Assembly (NCBI GenBank): GCA_029210125.1 | Contig: JARGPR010000016.1 | Location: forward strand, 1 to 49,099 | Direction: 5' to 3' | Length of the DNA: 49,099 bases | From: Pseudomonadales bacterium | GTDB lineage: Bacteria > Pseudomonadota > Gammaproteobacteria > Pseudomonadales > JAHRWD01 | In this document: one piece after another, positions 35,131 to 42,332 of the stretch | How the letters are laid out: each line of letters starts with the position of its first letter | How positions within the stretch are numbered: the first letter of the stretch is position 1 | Position numbers and translations under genes: made by a program | Notes under the pieces: generated by a model | The model's database searches: none | Seen by the model: the letters and a program-made list of their open reading frames with translations, nothing else | Told to the model about the DNA's origin: nothing

Positions 35131-35154
35131 GCGTTGTGGGTATAGCCACAATGC
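35131..35154. repeat. Hairpin between the CzcI-like gene and czcC
   Basis: GCGTTGTGG (35131-35139) pairs with CCACAATGC (35146-35154) over nine bases including one G-U pair, loop GTATAG. No U-run is visible on the minus strand. It may partly end or process the transcript between the small upstream gene and czcC. Confidence 0.45.
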
Positions 35155-35178
35155 GATTAAATTGAGGTAAACGTAGGT

Positions 35179-35538
35179 TTAGACTTTGGGGGGGCGGTAG
35201 AAGGAAAACAGAGGGCCGTTAGGAACAGAGTCCGTGTATTGTGTTTTGAGTAAAGGGGTATTAGGTGAAGATGAGAATGACACGAGCGAGTGAACTAGCT
35301 GCCCATGATGACAGAAACCGCAGTGGTCGCAGTTATCAATATTAACGAGCTGTGCAGAATTTTTGGCATCTATTTCGTTAACTTGTAATTCACTTTGAAC
35401 AATATCAGTTTGGTCATAATCACTTGCGAAGGGAGTCGCTGGAAATGTGGTTCGCGTTTCATGGTTATCGGCAAAAGCCAGCACTGATTGACAGGCAATC
35501 AGTACTATAAGCAAATACGATATCCAATGTTTCGTCAC
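35179..35538 (-). CDS. CzcI-like small periplasmic protein
   Basis: This is a 119-residue exported protein with a signal peptide (about 1-24, ending AFA). Its centre holds a metal-binding-like cluster, NCDHCGFCHHG (about 68-78), with three Cys and three His. The tail reads FSFYRPP, a tail seen in small proteins of metal cassettes (CzcI and DUF2946-like); a second protein here (47816) has a similar tail. Position just ahead of czcC is that of czcI, whose product is thought to adjust Czc regulation. I infer a periplasmic metal sensor or buffer; the family assignment is tentative. AGG lies about 8 bases before the ATG on its strand. Confidence 0.6.
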   Translation of the reverse strand: MTKHWISYLLIVLIACQSVLAFADNHETRTTFPATPFASDYDQTDIVQSELQVNEIDAKNSAQLVNIDNCDHCGFCHHGQLVHSLVSFSSSPNTPLLKTQYTDSVPNGPLFSFYRPPKV

Positions 35539-35583
35539 AGAGTAACCTATAAGTTAATGCGGTCTTGCATCAGTCCGTCTTTG

Positions 35584-35607
35584 AAAATCCTAATCGTTCA
35601 GGATTTT
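35584..35607 (-). terminator. Weak terminator-like hairpin at the end of the CDF gene
   Basis: AAAATCCT (35584-35591) pairs with AGGATTTT (35600-35607) with an 8-base loop. On the minus strand the stem overlaps the CDF stop codon, and its final TTTT could serve as a short U-run followed by C. It may separate the CDF transcript from czcI-czcCBA, but it is weak. Confidence 0.4.
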
Positions 35608-36488
35608 AACTTCAAAATTCGTTGTGCGCCAATGAATACAATTATGGCAATAATCAGGCCAATGACCAAGTCAGGGTAGCGTGATCCTGTCGCCGCGACA
35701 AGTACACCAGCCAAAATAACGCCCACATTGGCTACTACGTCATTCGCTGAGAAAATCCAGCTGGCCTTCATGTGGGCCCCGTCGTCCTTACTTTTGGTAA
35801 TTAGCATCAAACACGTCACGTTGGCTATCAATGCAATAAGCCCAAAACTCATCATGAGCGTTGATGCTGGTTCGCTACCAAATACAAATCGTCGTAACAC
35901 TTCACTTAGCGCGCCTAGTGCTAACACTACCTGCAGCCAACCGGAAAAGTGAGCTGCTTGCAGTTTCCTTTGGTTGCTGTGTCCTACCGCGTAGAGAGCC
36001 ACACCATAGACCGCAGCATCGGCGAACATATCCAGAGAGTCTGCAATGAGCCCGGTGGATTGTGCCAACCAACCGACAAATAATTCAATAACAAACATGG
36101 TGGCGTTAATGGCCAATAGCCATTTGAGGATGATGCCTTCTTTTAGATTCGCCGTATTCGCAGACGCCATAGCTTGCGAGAACTCACTGCGATCAATGTT
36201 GAGAGTGCTGTCAAGCTTGGCTCCCAGACCAAGTGATTCTAACCGTGACTGTATATCTTCCAGATTGCTGCTGTGAAACACCTTCAGCTTTCGATTTGGT
36301 GTGTCAAACTCTAACGCTACTTTCTGTTCAAGGCCTTCCAGGGCCATTCGAATTAAACGTTCTTCAGAGGGGCAATCCATCTTAGCGACCACGAATTGGC
36401 TGACAAAGGCTCTTTCAGTGCCCCCAGGGTGCAAAATATCATCATTTTCGACTTTGTTTACTGATTGCCAACTGTCTTGAGCAGTCAT
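35598..36488 (-). CDS. Cation transporter (CDF-like) with HMA-like N-terminus
   Basis: This is a 296-residue membrane transporter. An N-terminal domain (about 28-90) resembles a heavy-metal-associated fold, with VVAKMDCPSEE in place of the usual two-Cys loop. It is followed by a CDF-type membrane part with ADSLDMFADAAVYG (about 140-153) and NDVVANVGVILAG (about 240-252), whose Asp residues would bind the metal. Pairing with a CadR/PbrR-type regulator suggests Cd, Pb or Zn export. Its promoter (36521-36551) has the MerR-type 19-base spacer with a perfect dyad, so the divergent regulator most likely activates it. Confidence 0.82.
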   Translation of the reverse strand: MTAQDSWQSVNKVENDDILHPGGTERAFVSQFVVAKMDCPSEERLIRMALEGLEQKVALEFDTPNRKLKVFHSSNLEDIQSRLESLGLGAKLDSTLNIDRSEFSQAMASANTANLKEGIILKWLLAINATMFVIELFVGWLAQSTGLIADSLDMFADAAVYGVALYAVGHSNQRKLQAAHFSGWLQVVLALGALSEVLRRFVFGSEPASTLMMSFGLIALIANVTCLMLITKSKDDGAHMKASWIFSANDVVANVGVILAGVLVAATGSRYPDLVIGLIIAIIVFIGAQRILKLKS

Positions 36489-36520
36489 CGTGCAACTCTT
36501 TTTTACTTTGAATGGAGCGC

Positions 36521-36551
36521 AGTTTAAACTCTATAGTAACTATAGAGTCAA
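36521..36551 (-). promoter_or_regulatory. MerR-type promoter and operator for the CDF transporter
   Basis: On the minus strand, TTGACT (36551-36546) and TAAACT (36526-36521) are 19 bases apart. Inside lies a perfect dyad, ACTCTATAG (36528-36536) and CTATAGAGT (36540-36548), 3 bases between arms. A too-long spacer holding a 9-3-9 dyad is the hallmark of promoters untwisted by MerR-family activators. It lies between the CDF gene and the regulator, so it may also limit the regulator's own promoter (TTGAAT 36508, TATAGT 36532, plus strand). Confidence 0.85.
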
Positions 36552-36568
36552 ACGTTGAGGTGGGTGCA

Positions 36569-36967
36569 GTGAAAATTGGTGAACTAGCTAAGTTAACAGG
36601 GTGTTCTGTACAGTCCATACGGTATTACGAAAAAGAAAAATTATTACCGTCGATGCGGCGCAGTAACGGTAATTTTCGCTTGTATGACTTGGCAACTGTA
36701 GAACAGCTCAAGTTCATCAAGCATTGTCGTAATCTTGATCTCTCGCTGGCTGAAATTCGGCAACTTATGGATCTAAACCAGCAACCGGGTATGCAGTGTG
36801 ATGATGTGAATAACATGGTTGATACTCATGTCGAGCAGGTAGCATTGCGTATAAAAGAACTGCAACATCTCCAAAAGCAATTAAAATTACTGCGAGATAG
36901 TTGTTCAAAAAACCGCACTGTAAAAGAGTGCGGTATTCTGAAAAATTTATCAGCGAACCAAAAATGA
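36569..36967 (+). CDS. cadR: CadR/PbrR-type MerR regulator
   Basis: This is a 132-residue MerR-family activator, most like Cd/Pb-responsive CadR/PbrR proteins. The winged helix reads KIGELAKLTGCSVQSIRYYEKE (about 2-23), a linker helix follows, and the metal site should include Cys in MQCDDVN (about 77) and the Cys residues in DSCSKNRTVKECG (about 112-124). It would bend operator DNA and activate the CDF and FTR1 promoters when metal binds. GTG at 36569 has GAGG 8 bases upstream and gives the family start; the longer reading from 36512 runs through the operator. Its 3' end contains a terminator for the opposite strand. Cd versus Pb preference cannot be decided. Confidence 0.88.
   Translation: MKIGELAKLTGCSVQSIRYYEKEKLLPSMRRSNGNFRLYDLATVEQLKFIKHCRNLDLSLAEIRQLMDLNQQPGMQCDDVNNMVDTHVEQVALRIKELQHLQKQLKLLRDSCSKNRTVKECGILKNLSANQK
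36906..36934 (-). terminator. Rho-independent terminator for FTR1, inside cadR
   Basis: ACCGCACT (36912-36919) and AGTGCGGT (36927-36934) form an 8-base stem with a 7-base loop. Read on the minus strand, the stem is followed by TTTTT (36911-36907). It lies 60 bases beyond the FTR1 stop, within the last codons of the convergent regulator gene. Confidence 0.7.
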
Positions 36968-36993
36968 CGAATGATGCAAGCCTGGTTAGAGCG

Positions 36994-38940
36994 TTATTTC
37001 TGTTGCGACTTTTGTCTGAATTTTGACTGAAGAATAAACAATGCGAAAACAAATAGAATTAATGCTTGAGCAAATAATCCTTGCCACGTTGACTTAACTC
37101 CAATCCAGCCAAATTCAAAATGAACGGGTAGCGGCGAAATGCCGATGACCGCTGCTTCTTGCAAAGCTATTACGGCTTTACCCATTAGTACAAATGACAG
37201 TGCTAGCAATAGGTAAGTGGTGGATGCGAAAAATTTGCTGATCGGCAGTTTGACTGAGTAACGGATCAGTAGCCAGGCGAGAATGAATAAAAGAGCCATG
37301 CCCAACATAAAGCCGCCAGCGACCTGAAAATATTGTGTTGTGACAGCCTGTGTTAGTAGGGCTTCATAAAATAGAACTGTCTCAAACACCTCGCGGTAAA
37401 CTGCAACGAAAGCGAGTGCCGCAAGTCCCCAAAGCGTTCCTGCTTTGAGGTTGGCGTTAATGTGCTTTTGAATATAAGCCTGCCAATGATCGGCATGGGT
37501 TTTGCTGTGCATCCATATGCCTACATAGAGTAATACTAAAGCAGCCAATAGCGCTGCAACACCTTCCATGACTTCACGGTTAGCACCGCTAATAGTGATG
37601 AGTGACTGTGCGGCAACCCAAGTAGCGCCACCGGCAATTAACGCACTAATCCAGCCTAAATGAACATATTTTAGAGCATCCTTACGGTCCGTTTTTACCA
37701 GTACCGTCATGAGGGCGATTACAACTAGCAGCGCCTCTAGCCCTTCGCGAAGCAAAATAACCAGGCTGGCGGTGAACAGAGTTCCGCCGGATAAGACCGA
37801 GCCGTCCAGTAAACGCTCAGCTTCATCCAGTTGGTGTAAGATTGTTGTCATCGCCTCATCGAGCTCATCGCTCTTTTGTGAGTGAGATAACAACTGGCGT
37901 AGCTTCATCATATTAGCTTCCATGCTTTTACGTAGCTCGGTATCATGCGCGTCCAGACTGTTTTCAACTAATTCAAAACCGTCCAAATAGGCGCTTACCG
38001 CCAGATTCGCGGCTTCGCTGTAGTTTTCTTTTCGGTTTTCTTCAAACGCTAATTTAAGTTGCTTGCGCGTGATGGCAAGTGGATTTTGTTGTTCGACAAA
38101 TAGTCGTTCTGGGTTTGCACGAAGCCATTCCACTGCCAAATTGCCCTCTCTTGGAATTTTAGCCATCAATTGTGTTGGATTATGATTGATCATTTCTTGC
38201 AAAGAGAGGGACAAGTCTTCGCCAGCAGGTTTTTGACTCGAAAGAAAGGCTAATTTGCCTGCGTAGAAGGCCAATGACCAGCGCTGCTGCTCTGCCATTT
38301 GTGCAAATGATGGCATTGCTGTTTCGTCGATTCCGTTGGTGATAGCGTCAAATAACCCCAGTATCGATCGATTGCTGGCGCGCTCCTTATTCGTAAAATC
38401 CGTTGGTTGTGGTTCTAACTGTGCTGCTAGGGGGCCGTTTCCTTCTCCAGAGATACCGTGGCAGGTGCTGCAATTTTCTTGGAAGAGGGTATTTACTTCA
38501 GTCTCAGGTAAAAGTTGTTGAGGGAATGATAATTGCGGCATTAATTTTAATAATGACTCTCGTAGATTGGCACTTAATTTCCGAATATCACTGACATTCC
38601 CTTTATTTTGGATGGCTTGTTGTAATTTCAAAGCCTGATTGGCAATAGCCTCGTTTCCTTTTAAAGCGCCCTGCTTAGAAGCGCTCCTGTTTACCAACAG
38701 ATCAGAAAATTCAACCATCTCCTGATATTCGCCCGCGTTCACTACCTGACCCATATCAACCGCCGCACTGTAATCAACACCTATATATTCCGCCAGTTGA
38801 GCGAGCTGCCGGAGCTTTGCAGTATCTTCAGCGGGGGAGGCGGTGCTGTATCCGGTAATAAACGAGCTTGTTATTAAAAATAACGTAGCCTTGATGGCTA
38901 TGTTGCGAAAATTAAATGGTGAGATCCGGCGGGCTAGCAT
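36994..38940 (-). CDS. Cytochrome c / FTR1-family permease (PbrT-like)
   Basis: This is a 648-residue membrane protein. An exported N-terminal part (signal about 12-36) contains a c-type heme site, NCSTCHG (Cys 157, 160, His 161), and a helical region. The FTR1 permease domain (about 385-640) has both REXXE motifs, REGLE (398-402) and REVFE (516-520), which bind the metal in FTR1 iron permeases. Such fusions occur as iron permeases and as PbrT, a lead uptake protein. Control by the CadR/PbrR-type operator at 38991-39021 favours a role in Pb or other divalent metal handling; the substrate is not proven. GGGAG lies 10 bases ahead of the ATG. Confidence 0.88.
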   Translation of the reverse strand: MLARRISPFNFRNIAIKATLFLITSSFITGYSTASPAEDTAKLRQLAQLAEYIGVDYSAAVDMGQVVNAGEYQEMVEFSDLLVNRSASKQGALKGNEAIANQALKLQQAIQNKGNVSDIRKLSANLRESLLKLMPQLSFPQQLLPETEVNTLFQENCSTCHGISGEGNGPLAAQLEPQPTDFTNKERASNRSILGLFDAITNGIDETAMPSFAQMAEQQRWSLAFYAGKLAFLSSQKPAGEDLSLSLQEMINHNPTQLMAKIPREGNLAVEWLRANPERLFVEQQNPLAITRKQLKLAFEENRKENYSEAANLAVSAYLDGFELVENSLDAHDTELRKSMEANMMKLRQLLSHSQKSDELDEAMTTILHQLDEAERLLDGSVLSGGTLFTASLVILLREGLEALLVVIALMTVLVKTDRKDALKYVHLGWISALIAGGATWVAAQSLITISGANREVMEGVAALLAALVLLYVGIWMHSKTHADHWQAYIQKHINANLKAGTLWGLAALAFVAVYREVFETVLFYEALLTQAVTTQYFQVAGGFMLGMALLFILAWLLIRYSVKLPISKFFASTTYLLLALSFVLMGKAVIALQEAAVIGISPLPVHFEFGWIGVKSTWQGLFAQALILFVFALFILQSKFRQKSQQK

Positions 38941-38990
38941 TAGGAATTATCTCCCATGAGATTGGTTGTTGATAACAATTATTATTCTCA

Positions 38991-39021
38991 ATTATAAACT
39001 CTATAGCAGCTATAGAGTCAA
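38991..39021 (-). promoter_or_regulatory. MerR-type promoter and operator for FTR1
   Basis: On the minus strand TTGACT (39021-39016) and a perfect TATAAT (38996-38991) are 19 bases apart, with the dyad ACTCTATAG (38998-39006) and CTATAGAGT (39010-39018) inside. The arms are identical to those of the CDF promoter; only the 3-base centre differs (CAG here, TAA there). The cadR product probably activates both. Confidence 0.87.
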
Positions 39022-39085
39022 TATGGATTGCAAGTCCTGAGGAAAAAATAAGTCAATATCGTGGGATATTACTTACCTTCGATGT

Positions 39086-39095
39086 TGAAAGCTTT
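39086..39095 (+). promoter_or_regulatory. Transfer-operon motif TGAAAGCTTT, copy 3
   Basis: This is an exact copy of the 10-mer ahead of transfer operons 1 (2001) and 2 (20716), here 76 bases before the TIGR03757 start codon and preceded by CTTC five bases upstream. The region downstream holds AT-rich candidate promoter boxes but none is clear. Confidence 0.6.
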
Positions 39096-39161
39096 TCTAT
39101 CGTTCTGTACTGGTGATTGATTAATCATAGGGTCAATTAATCCTATTTAAGAGGAAGAATT

Positions 39162-39647
39162 GTGCCCAAGCCACAGATGCGAGATTTGTTTGTATTAGTT
39201 GTTTTAAGTGCTGCAGCAGTATCGGAAGCAGGTACGGAAGTTTGGCCACGATCAATTATCGCAATTACCTCTCACCAACGACCAATTAACCTAGTGAAAA
39301 GGAACGATATTCGGACCCCTGAAGGGCAGCTCGAATTAGTCGTCCTTGATCTCGATAGTGTTCAGTCTATCGAGGGTCAACTTAGTAAAGGGCTACCTAA
39401 TGATAAGCAGCTTGCCCAAGCAATGGTTGAGAAAAGGGTCGCCGAAATTGGTCGAGTTCAACTAGATGCTAATTTACGTGAAGCGTACCTTCCGCTTGGC
39501 ACAATGATGGCCTACGGACTTGATCGATTTCCCGTGATCATTTTTGACCGAAAAGTAGTGATTTATGGTGTTACCGATCTAGAACAGGCAACCAAACAGT
39601 ATCGGCAGTGGATAAAGGATCAACAAGAAGGAGTGGCCAATGAATAA
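39162..39647 (+). CDS. ICE protein TIGR03757 (PFL_4709), thioredoxin-like
   Basis: This is a 161-residue exported protein of TIGR03757, the first gene of transfer operon 3. A signal peptide covers about 1-23. The body shows the family pattern VVLDLDSVQSIEGQLSKGLP (about 64-83), a helix with MVEKRV, then YGLDRFPVIIFD (about 125-136) and VIYGVTDLEQA, which resembles a TrbC/TraW-type thioredoxin-like fold without the active Cys pair. It is thought to act in the periplasm during pilus assembly; the exact role is unknown. The start is GTG at 39162, about 5 bases after AGGAAG. The last 8 bases overlap the next gene. Confidence 0.78.
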   Translation: MPKPQMRDLFVLVVLSAAAVSEAGTEVWPRSIIAITSHQRPINLVKRNDIRTPEGQLELVVLDLDSVQSIEGQLSKGLPNDKQLAQAMVEKRVAEIGRVQLDANLREAYLPLGTMMAYGLDRFPVIIFDRKVVIYGVTDLEQATKQYRQWIKDQQEGVANE

Positions 39648-40653
39648 AGCGCCTCAACTGTTGATAATTGTTTTGATGTTGACGGGATACAAAGTTCACG
39701 CCTTTGAAGCTGAACCGACAACAATAACAACGGCTGATATTGTAGATACGATTACATTGGATCGCTCTTGTTTGAATTATTGCATAACCGGCGTTTGTGT
39801 TTGGTTGCGCTGCAGTATTTATGAATGTGAAATTGAAACCAGTATTCGTGTTGCCCATTACAATCCCGATTTGGTCGTCAGCGTGTATGACGAGCCCGGT
39901 GACAATCCATGGCAAGAAATGGAGTCGTTATTTGGATCGTTAGATACGGGAATCGTCAGCGGAATTGTTAGTACCTTTCATGGTGCATTGGTTGGCGGGG
40001 GGCATCGCGTCGAAGGGGGTAATCCCGCTACGGACCAAAGCTTGAGATTTAAAGAAGTCACTGCCATTGGTCATCCGTTCTCGTCGATCTCAGATTCTGT
40101 TGGTGACTCAGGTTATTACTGTCCCTCTGAGGCAGAGTCCTTTAATCCCTACCTTTTGTCTTCACTTGATGCCTTAACCTGGCGTCTTGGTTTACCTGAA
40201 ATGTTGTATTTGCAAAACCTACTACCCGGTCGACGTGTAGTAGGTGATGGCATTCAACAACAATGGGGACCTGTTTGGCCGCGCACTGGGTTTATCAATC
40301 AGAAAGATGATGCAAAAGCGGCTGCGGTTATTGCACAGCGGGCTGGCAACATTGTTACACAAACTCGTCAGCCACATATCTATAACGCATTAGATGGTAA
40401 TGGCTATAACAAAACCTGGTTGCCAGGCGAGTTGGTAGAGAACGATCCCAGTACGGGAGTATGGCAAATGCTGGCTCCGAAAGTTGATGAGCAGTGTTAT
40501 GCCTTTGGTGAAAATGATGTGATGAGCACCTCGTGGTCAGACGGGCGTCATTCAGAAGACAATCGATACGCCTTCACCTTGTGGCGTCCTTATGAATGTT
40601 GTGAGGCAAAAGGGGCTTACTTATTTACTGTTCCTGTAAGGATTTGTTTATGA
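39640..40653 (+). CDS. ICE protein TIGR03756 (PFL_4710), TraU-like
   Basis: This is a 337-residue exported protein of TIGR03756. The signal peptide (about 1-21) is followed by LDRSCLNYCITGVCVWLRC (about 43-61), with a cluster of Cys typical of TraU-like proteins and likely disulfide-bonded. Further family parts are PHIYNALDG and the C-terminal RPYECCEAKGAYLF. TraU-like proteins are needed for DNA transfer or pilus assembly in the periplasm. The start overlaps TIGR03757 by 8 bases, and the stop overlaps the next ATG. Confidence 0.82.
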   Translation: MNKAPQLLIIVLMLTGYKVHAFEAEPTTITTADIVDTITLDRSCLNYCITGVCVWLRCSIYECEIETSIRVAHYNPDLVVSVYDEPGDNPWQEMESLFGSLDTGIVSGIVSTFHGALVGGGHRVEGGNPATDQSLRFKEVTAIGHPFSSISDSVGDSGYYCPSEAESFNPYLLSSLDALTWRLGLPEMLYLQNLLPGRRVVGDGIQQQWGPVWPRTGFINQKDDAKAAAVIAQRAGNIVTQTRQPHIYNALDGNGYNKTWLPGELVENDPSTGVWQMLAPKVDEQCYAFGENDVMSTSWSDGRHSEDNRYAFTLWRPYECCEAKGAYLFTVPVRICL

Positions 40654-41990
40654 TCGCCACTACACAATTTTGTTGTCGGTTAGTGATTCTGATCGCTAGC
40701 TTTATAGTTTGCCACCCACTAATTGCCGCAGAAGCCCCCAGCGATGACAGCTTGTTTTACTACAAAATTGGTGGTGGACGGGATATCGCTATTCCACCAA
40801 GTCTCAATATCACTACGATTGATTTGTCGCTCAGTGGCCAGGCCTCGGCGCTCAGTTGTAGTGGTTTTGACCCGATGGTGGCTATTGAAAGCTCGTTAGA
40901 CAACTTACGAAATGGTGTTGATAACGCGGTCAATGCAATCGAATTGGCGGCAACAGCCGCGATAGCAAATTTACCTGGCTACATTCTTCAAAAAGCCAAT
41001 CCCGGTCTGTATGACCTGTTTCAAAATGCCTTGTTGCGTGCCAACGAGGCATTCTCCCTTGCCACTAAAAGCTGTGAGCGTATTCAATACGAAATTGCCA
41101 ACAACACGAATCCGTTTGATGAATGGGTGTCGGTGAGCTGGGGTGATTCCTGGAAGCGGTCAGTGGGCATTGGGGGTGCCAATATCTACGACGCAGTGGA
41201 TGATGCTGAAACCGCGCCTAACGAGGGTATCGAGTGGGTGGGTGGATTGAGAGCGGGTGGCTTTAATCAGCCACCAATCCGTGTGCTGTCCGATGTTGCT
41301 AAGGCCGGGCTGAATATTTTGTCGCAACGGCCTCCCGAAACTAGCAGTAGCCTACCAAGTAGTGCCCCTCTTGCTCAGCATTTTTCTGGGCCTAATGCCG
41401 TTGATGAGTGGATTAATAATGTGCTGGGTGAGATTGAGGTAGGACTCTGTGACAGTTGTGCTAAAGGAACACGACCTGGAAAAGGATTAATCCCCTATAT
41501 CGAAGAGACTACCGAAGATATTGTGCAATTGTTAGTGGACCTGGTGTCAGGTTCAACACAGCCTACACGGGAAAATCTTGAGCAAGTCGAAGCGCCAGGT
41601 ATTGCTGTAACGCTGCAGGTTATTCTTGCGATTCGTAATCAATCTCCCGACGAAATATCAATCGTCATCAATAAACTCAGTCAGGAAATTGCTGAAGCGA
41701 GGATTATGGAGGAGGCCATGATTATTCGCCGCTTGTTATTAGCAGGTCGTAAAGAAGGCTATGTTGCAGCTAATGAGATTGCACAACAAGAAGTTATACA
41801 GGCATTGGACGAGCTAGAAAGCGAAATCAGTAATGTGATCTTCGAGAAAGACGCCCGTAATAAGTTTGTTACTTCGACAGTTGTGGAGCTATTACTGCGG
41901 GACAATGCGATCCGGCAGTCGTCTGTCAATACGCCAGCCTCGGCGCCAGCCGATCCTCGCCCCTTAAAAAATGGCGGTGTGGAGCAATGA
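40650..41990 (+). CDS. ICE protein TIGR03755 (PFL_4711), TraH-like position
   Basis: This is a 446-residue exported protein of TIGR03755. A signal peptide covers about 1-27. The family stretch YYKIGGGRDIAIPPS follows (about 37-51), then a Cys-bearing segment and a helical second half ending in a polar tail. Together with TIGR03756 and TIGR03757 it belongs to the third transfer operon of these elements and, by order, takes the place of TraH. ATG at 40650 overlaps the preceding TGA and has TAAGGA 7 bases upstream; the TTG at 40644 was not used. The stop overlaps the next ATG. Confidence 0.8.
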   Translation: MIATTQFCCRLVILIASFIVCHPLIAAEAPSDDSLFYYKIGGGRDIAIPPSLNITTIDLSLSGQASALSCSGFDPMVAIESSLDNLRNGVDNAVNAIELAATAAIANLPGYILQKANPGLYDLFQNALLRANEAFSLATKSCERIQYEIANNTNPFDEWVSVSWGDSWKRSVGIGGANIYDAVDDAETAPNEGIEWVGGLRAGGFNQPPIRVLSDVAKAGLNILSQRPPETSSSLPSSAPLAQHFSGPNAVDEWINNVLGEIEVGLCDSCAKGTRPGKGLIPYIEETTEDIVQLLVDLVSGSTQPTRENLEQVEAPGIAVTLQVILAIRNQSPDEISIVINKLSQEIAEARIMEEAMIIRRLLLAGRKEGYVAANEIAQQEVIQALDELESEISNVIFEKDARNKFVTSTVVELLLRDNAIRQSSVNTPASAPADPRPLKNGGVEQ

Positions 41991-42328
41991 AACTGTATTT
42001 TTTAAAGCGTCATTTTTTAGTTTGGGGTATTACCGCAGTTGCTTTGGCATTATTGTTTATAGCCGGGGTGCTGGCCAGTTTTTGGGTGGCTGGTCATTCG
42101 ACGCAGAATTACGGGTTGCTGATACAGGGACTGCCGTTAGGATGGTGGCGTGTAGCTGCTTACTTATTGCTAATCGTGTTTTGGCCGCGATTAATTTATC
42201 AGCTTACGCGAAAATACTCAGGAGCTTCGCGAAAATACAATCGTCGCCCGCTAATTATTCTCATCATTTTTTATGAAGTGTTAATCGTGCAAAACCCCTT
42301 GGCTGCTTTATTCAGGTGGGTGGGGTAG
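41987..42328 (+). CDS. Small ICE membrane protein before TraG
   Basis: This is a 113-residue membrane protein with three likely segments: about 9-31, 48-66 and 87-105. Two polar or basic loops (FWVAGHSTQNYG and RKYSGASRKYNRRP) separate them. A protein of this size usually sits between the TIGR03755 and TraG genes in PFGI-1-type elements. It overlaps the upstream gene by 4 bases and ends 4 bases before traG. The function is not known; it may help place TraG. Confidence 0.7.
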   Translation: MKLYFLKRHFLVWGITAVALALLFIAGVLASFWVAGHSTQNYGLLIQGLPLGWWRVAAYLLLIVFWPRLIYQLTRKYSGASRKYNRRPLIILIIFYEVLIVQNPLAALFRWVG

Positions 42329-42332
42329 CGGT

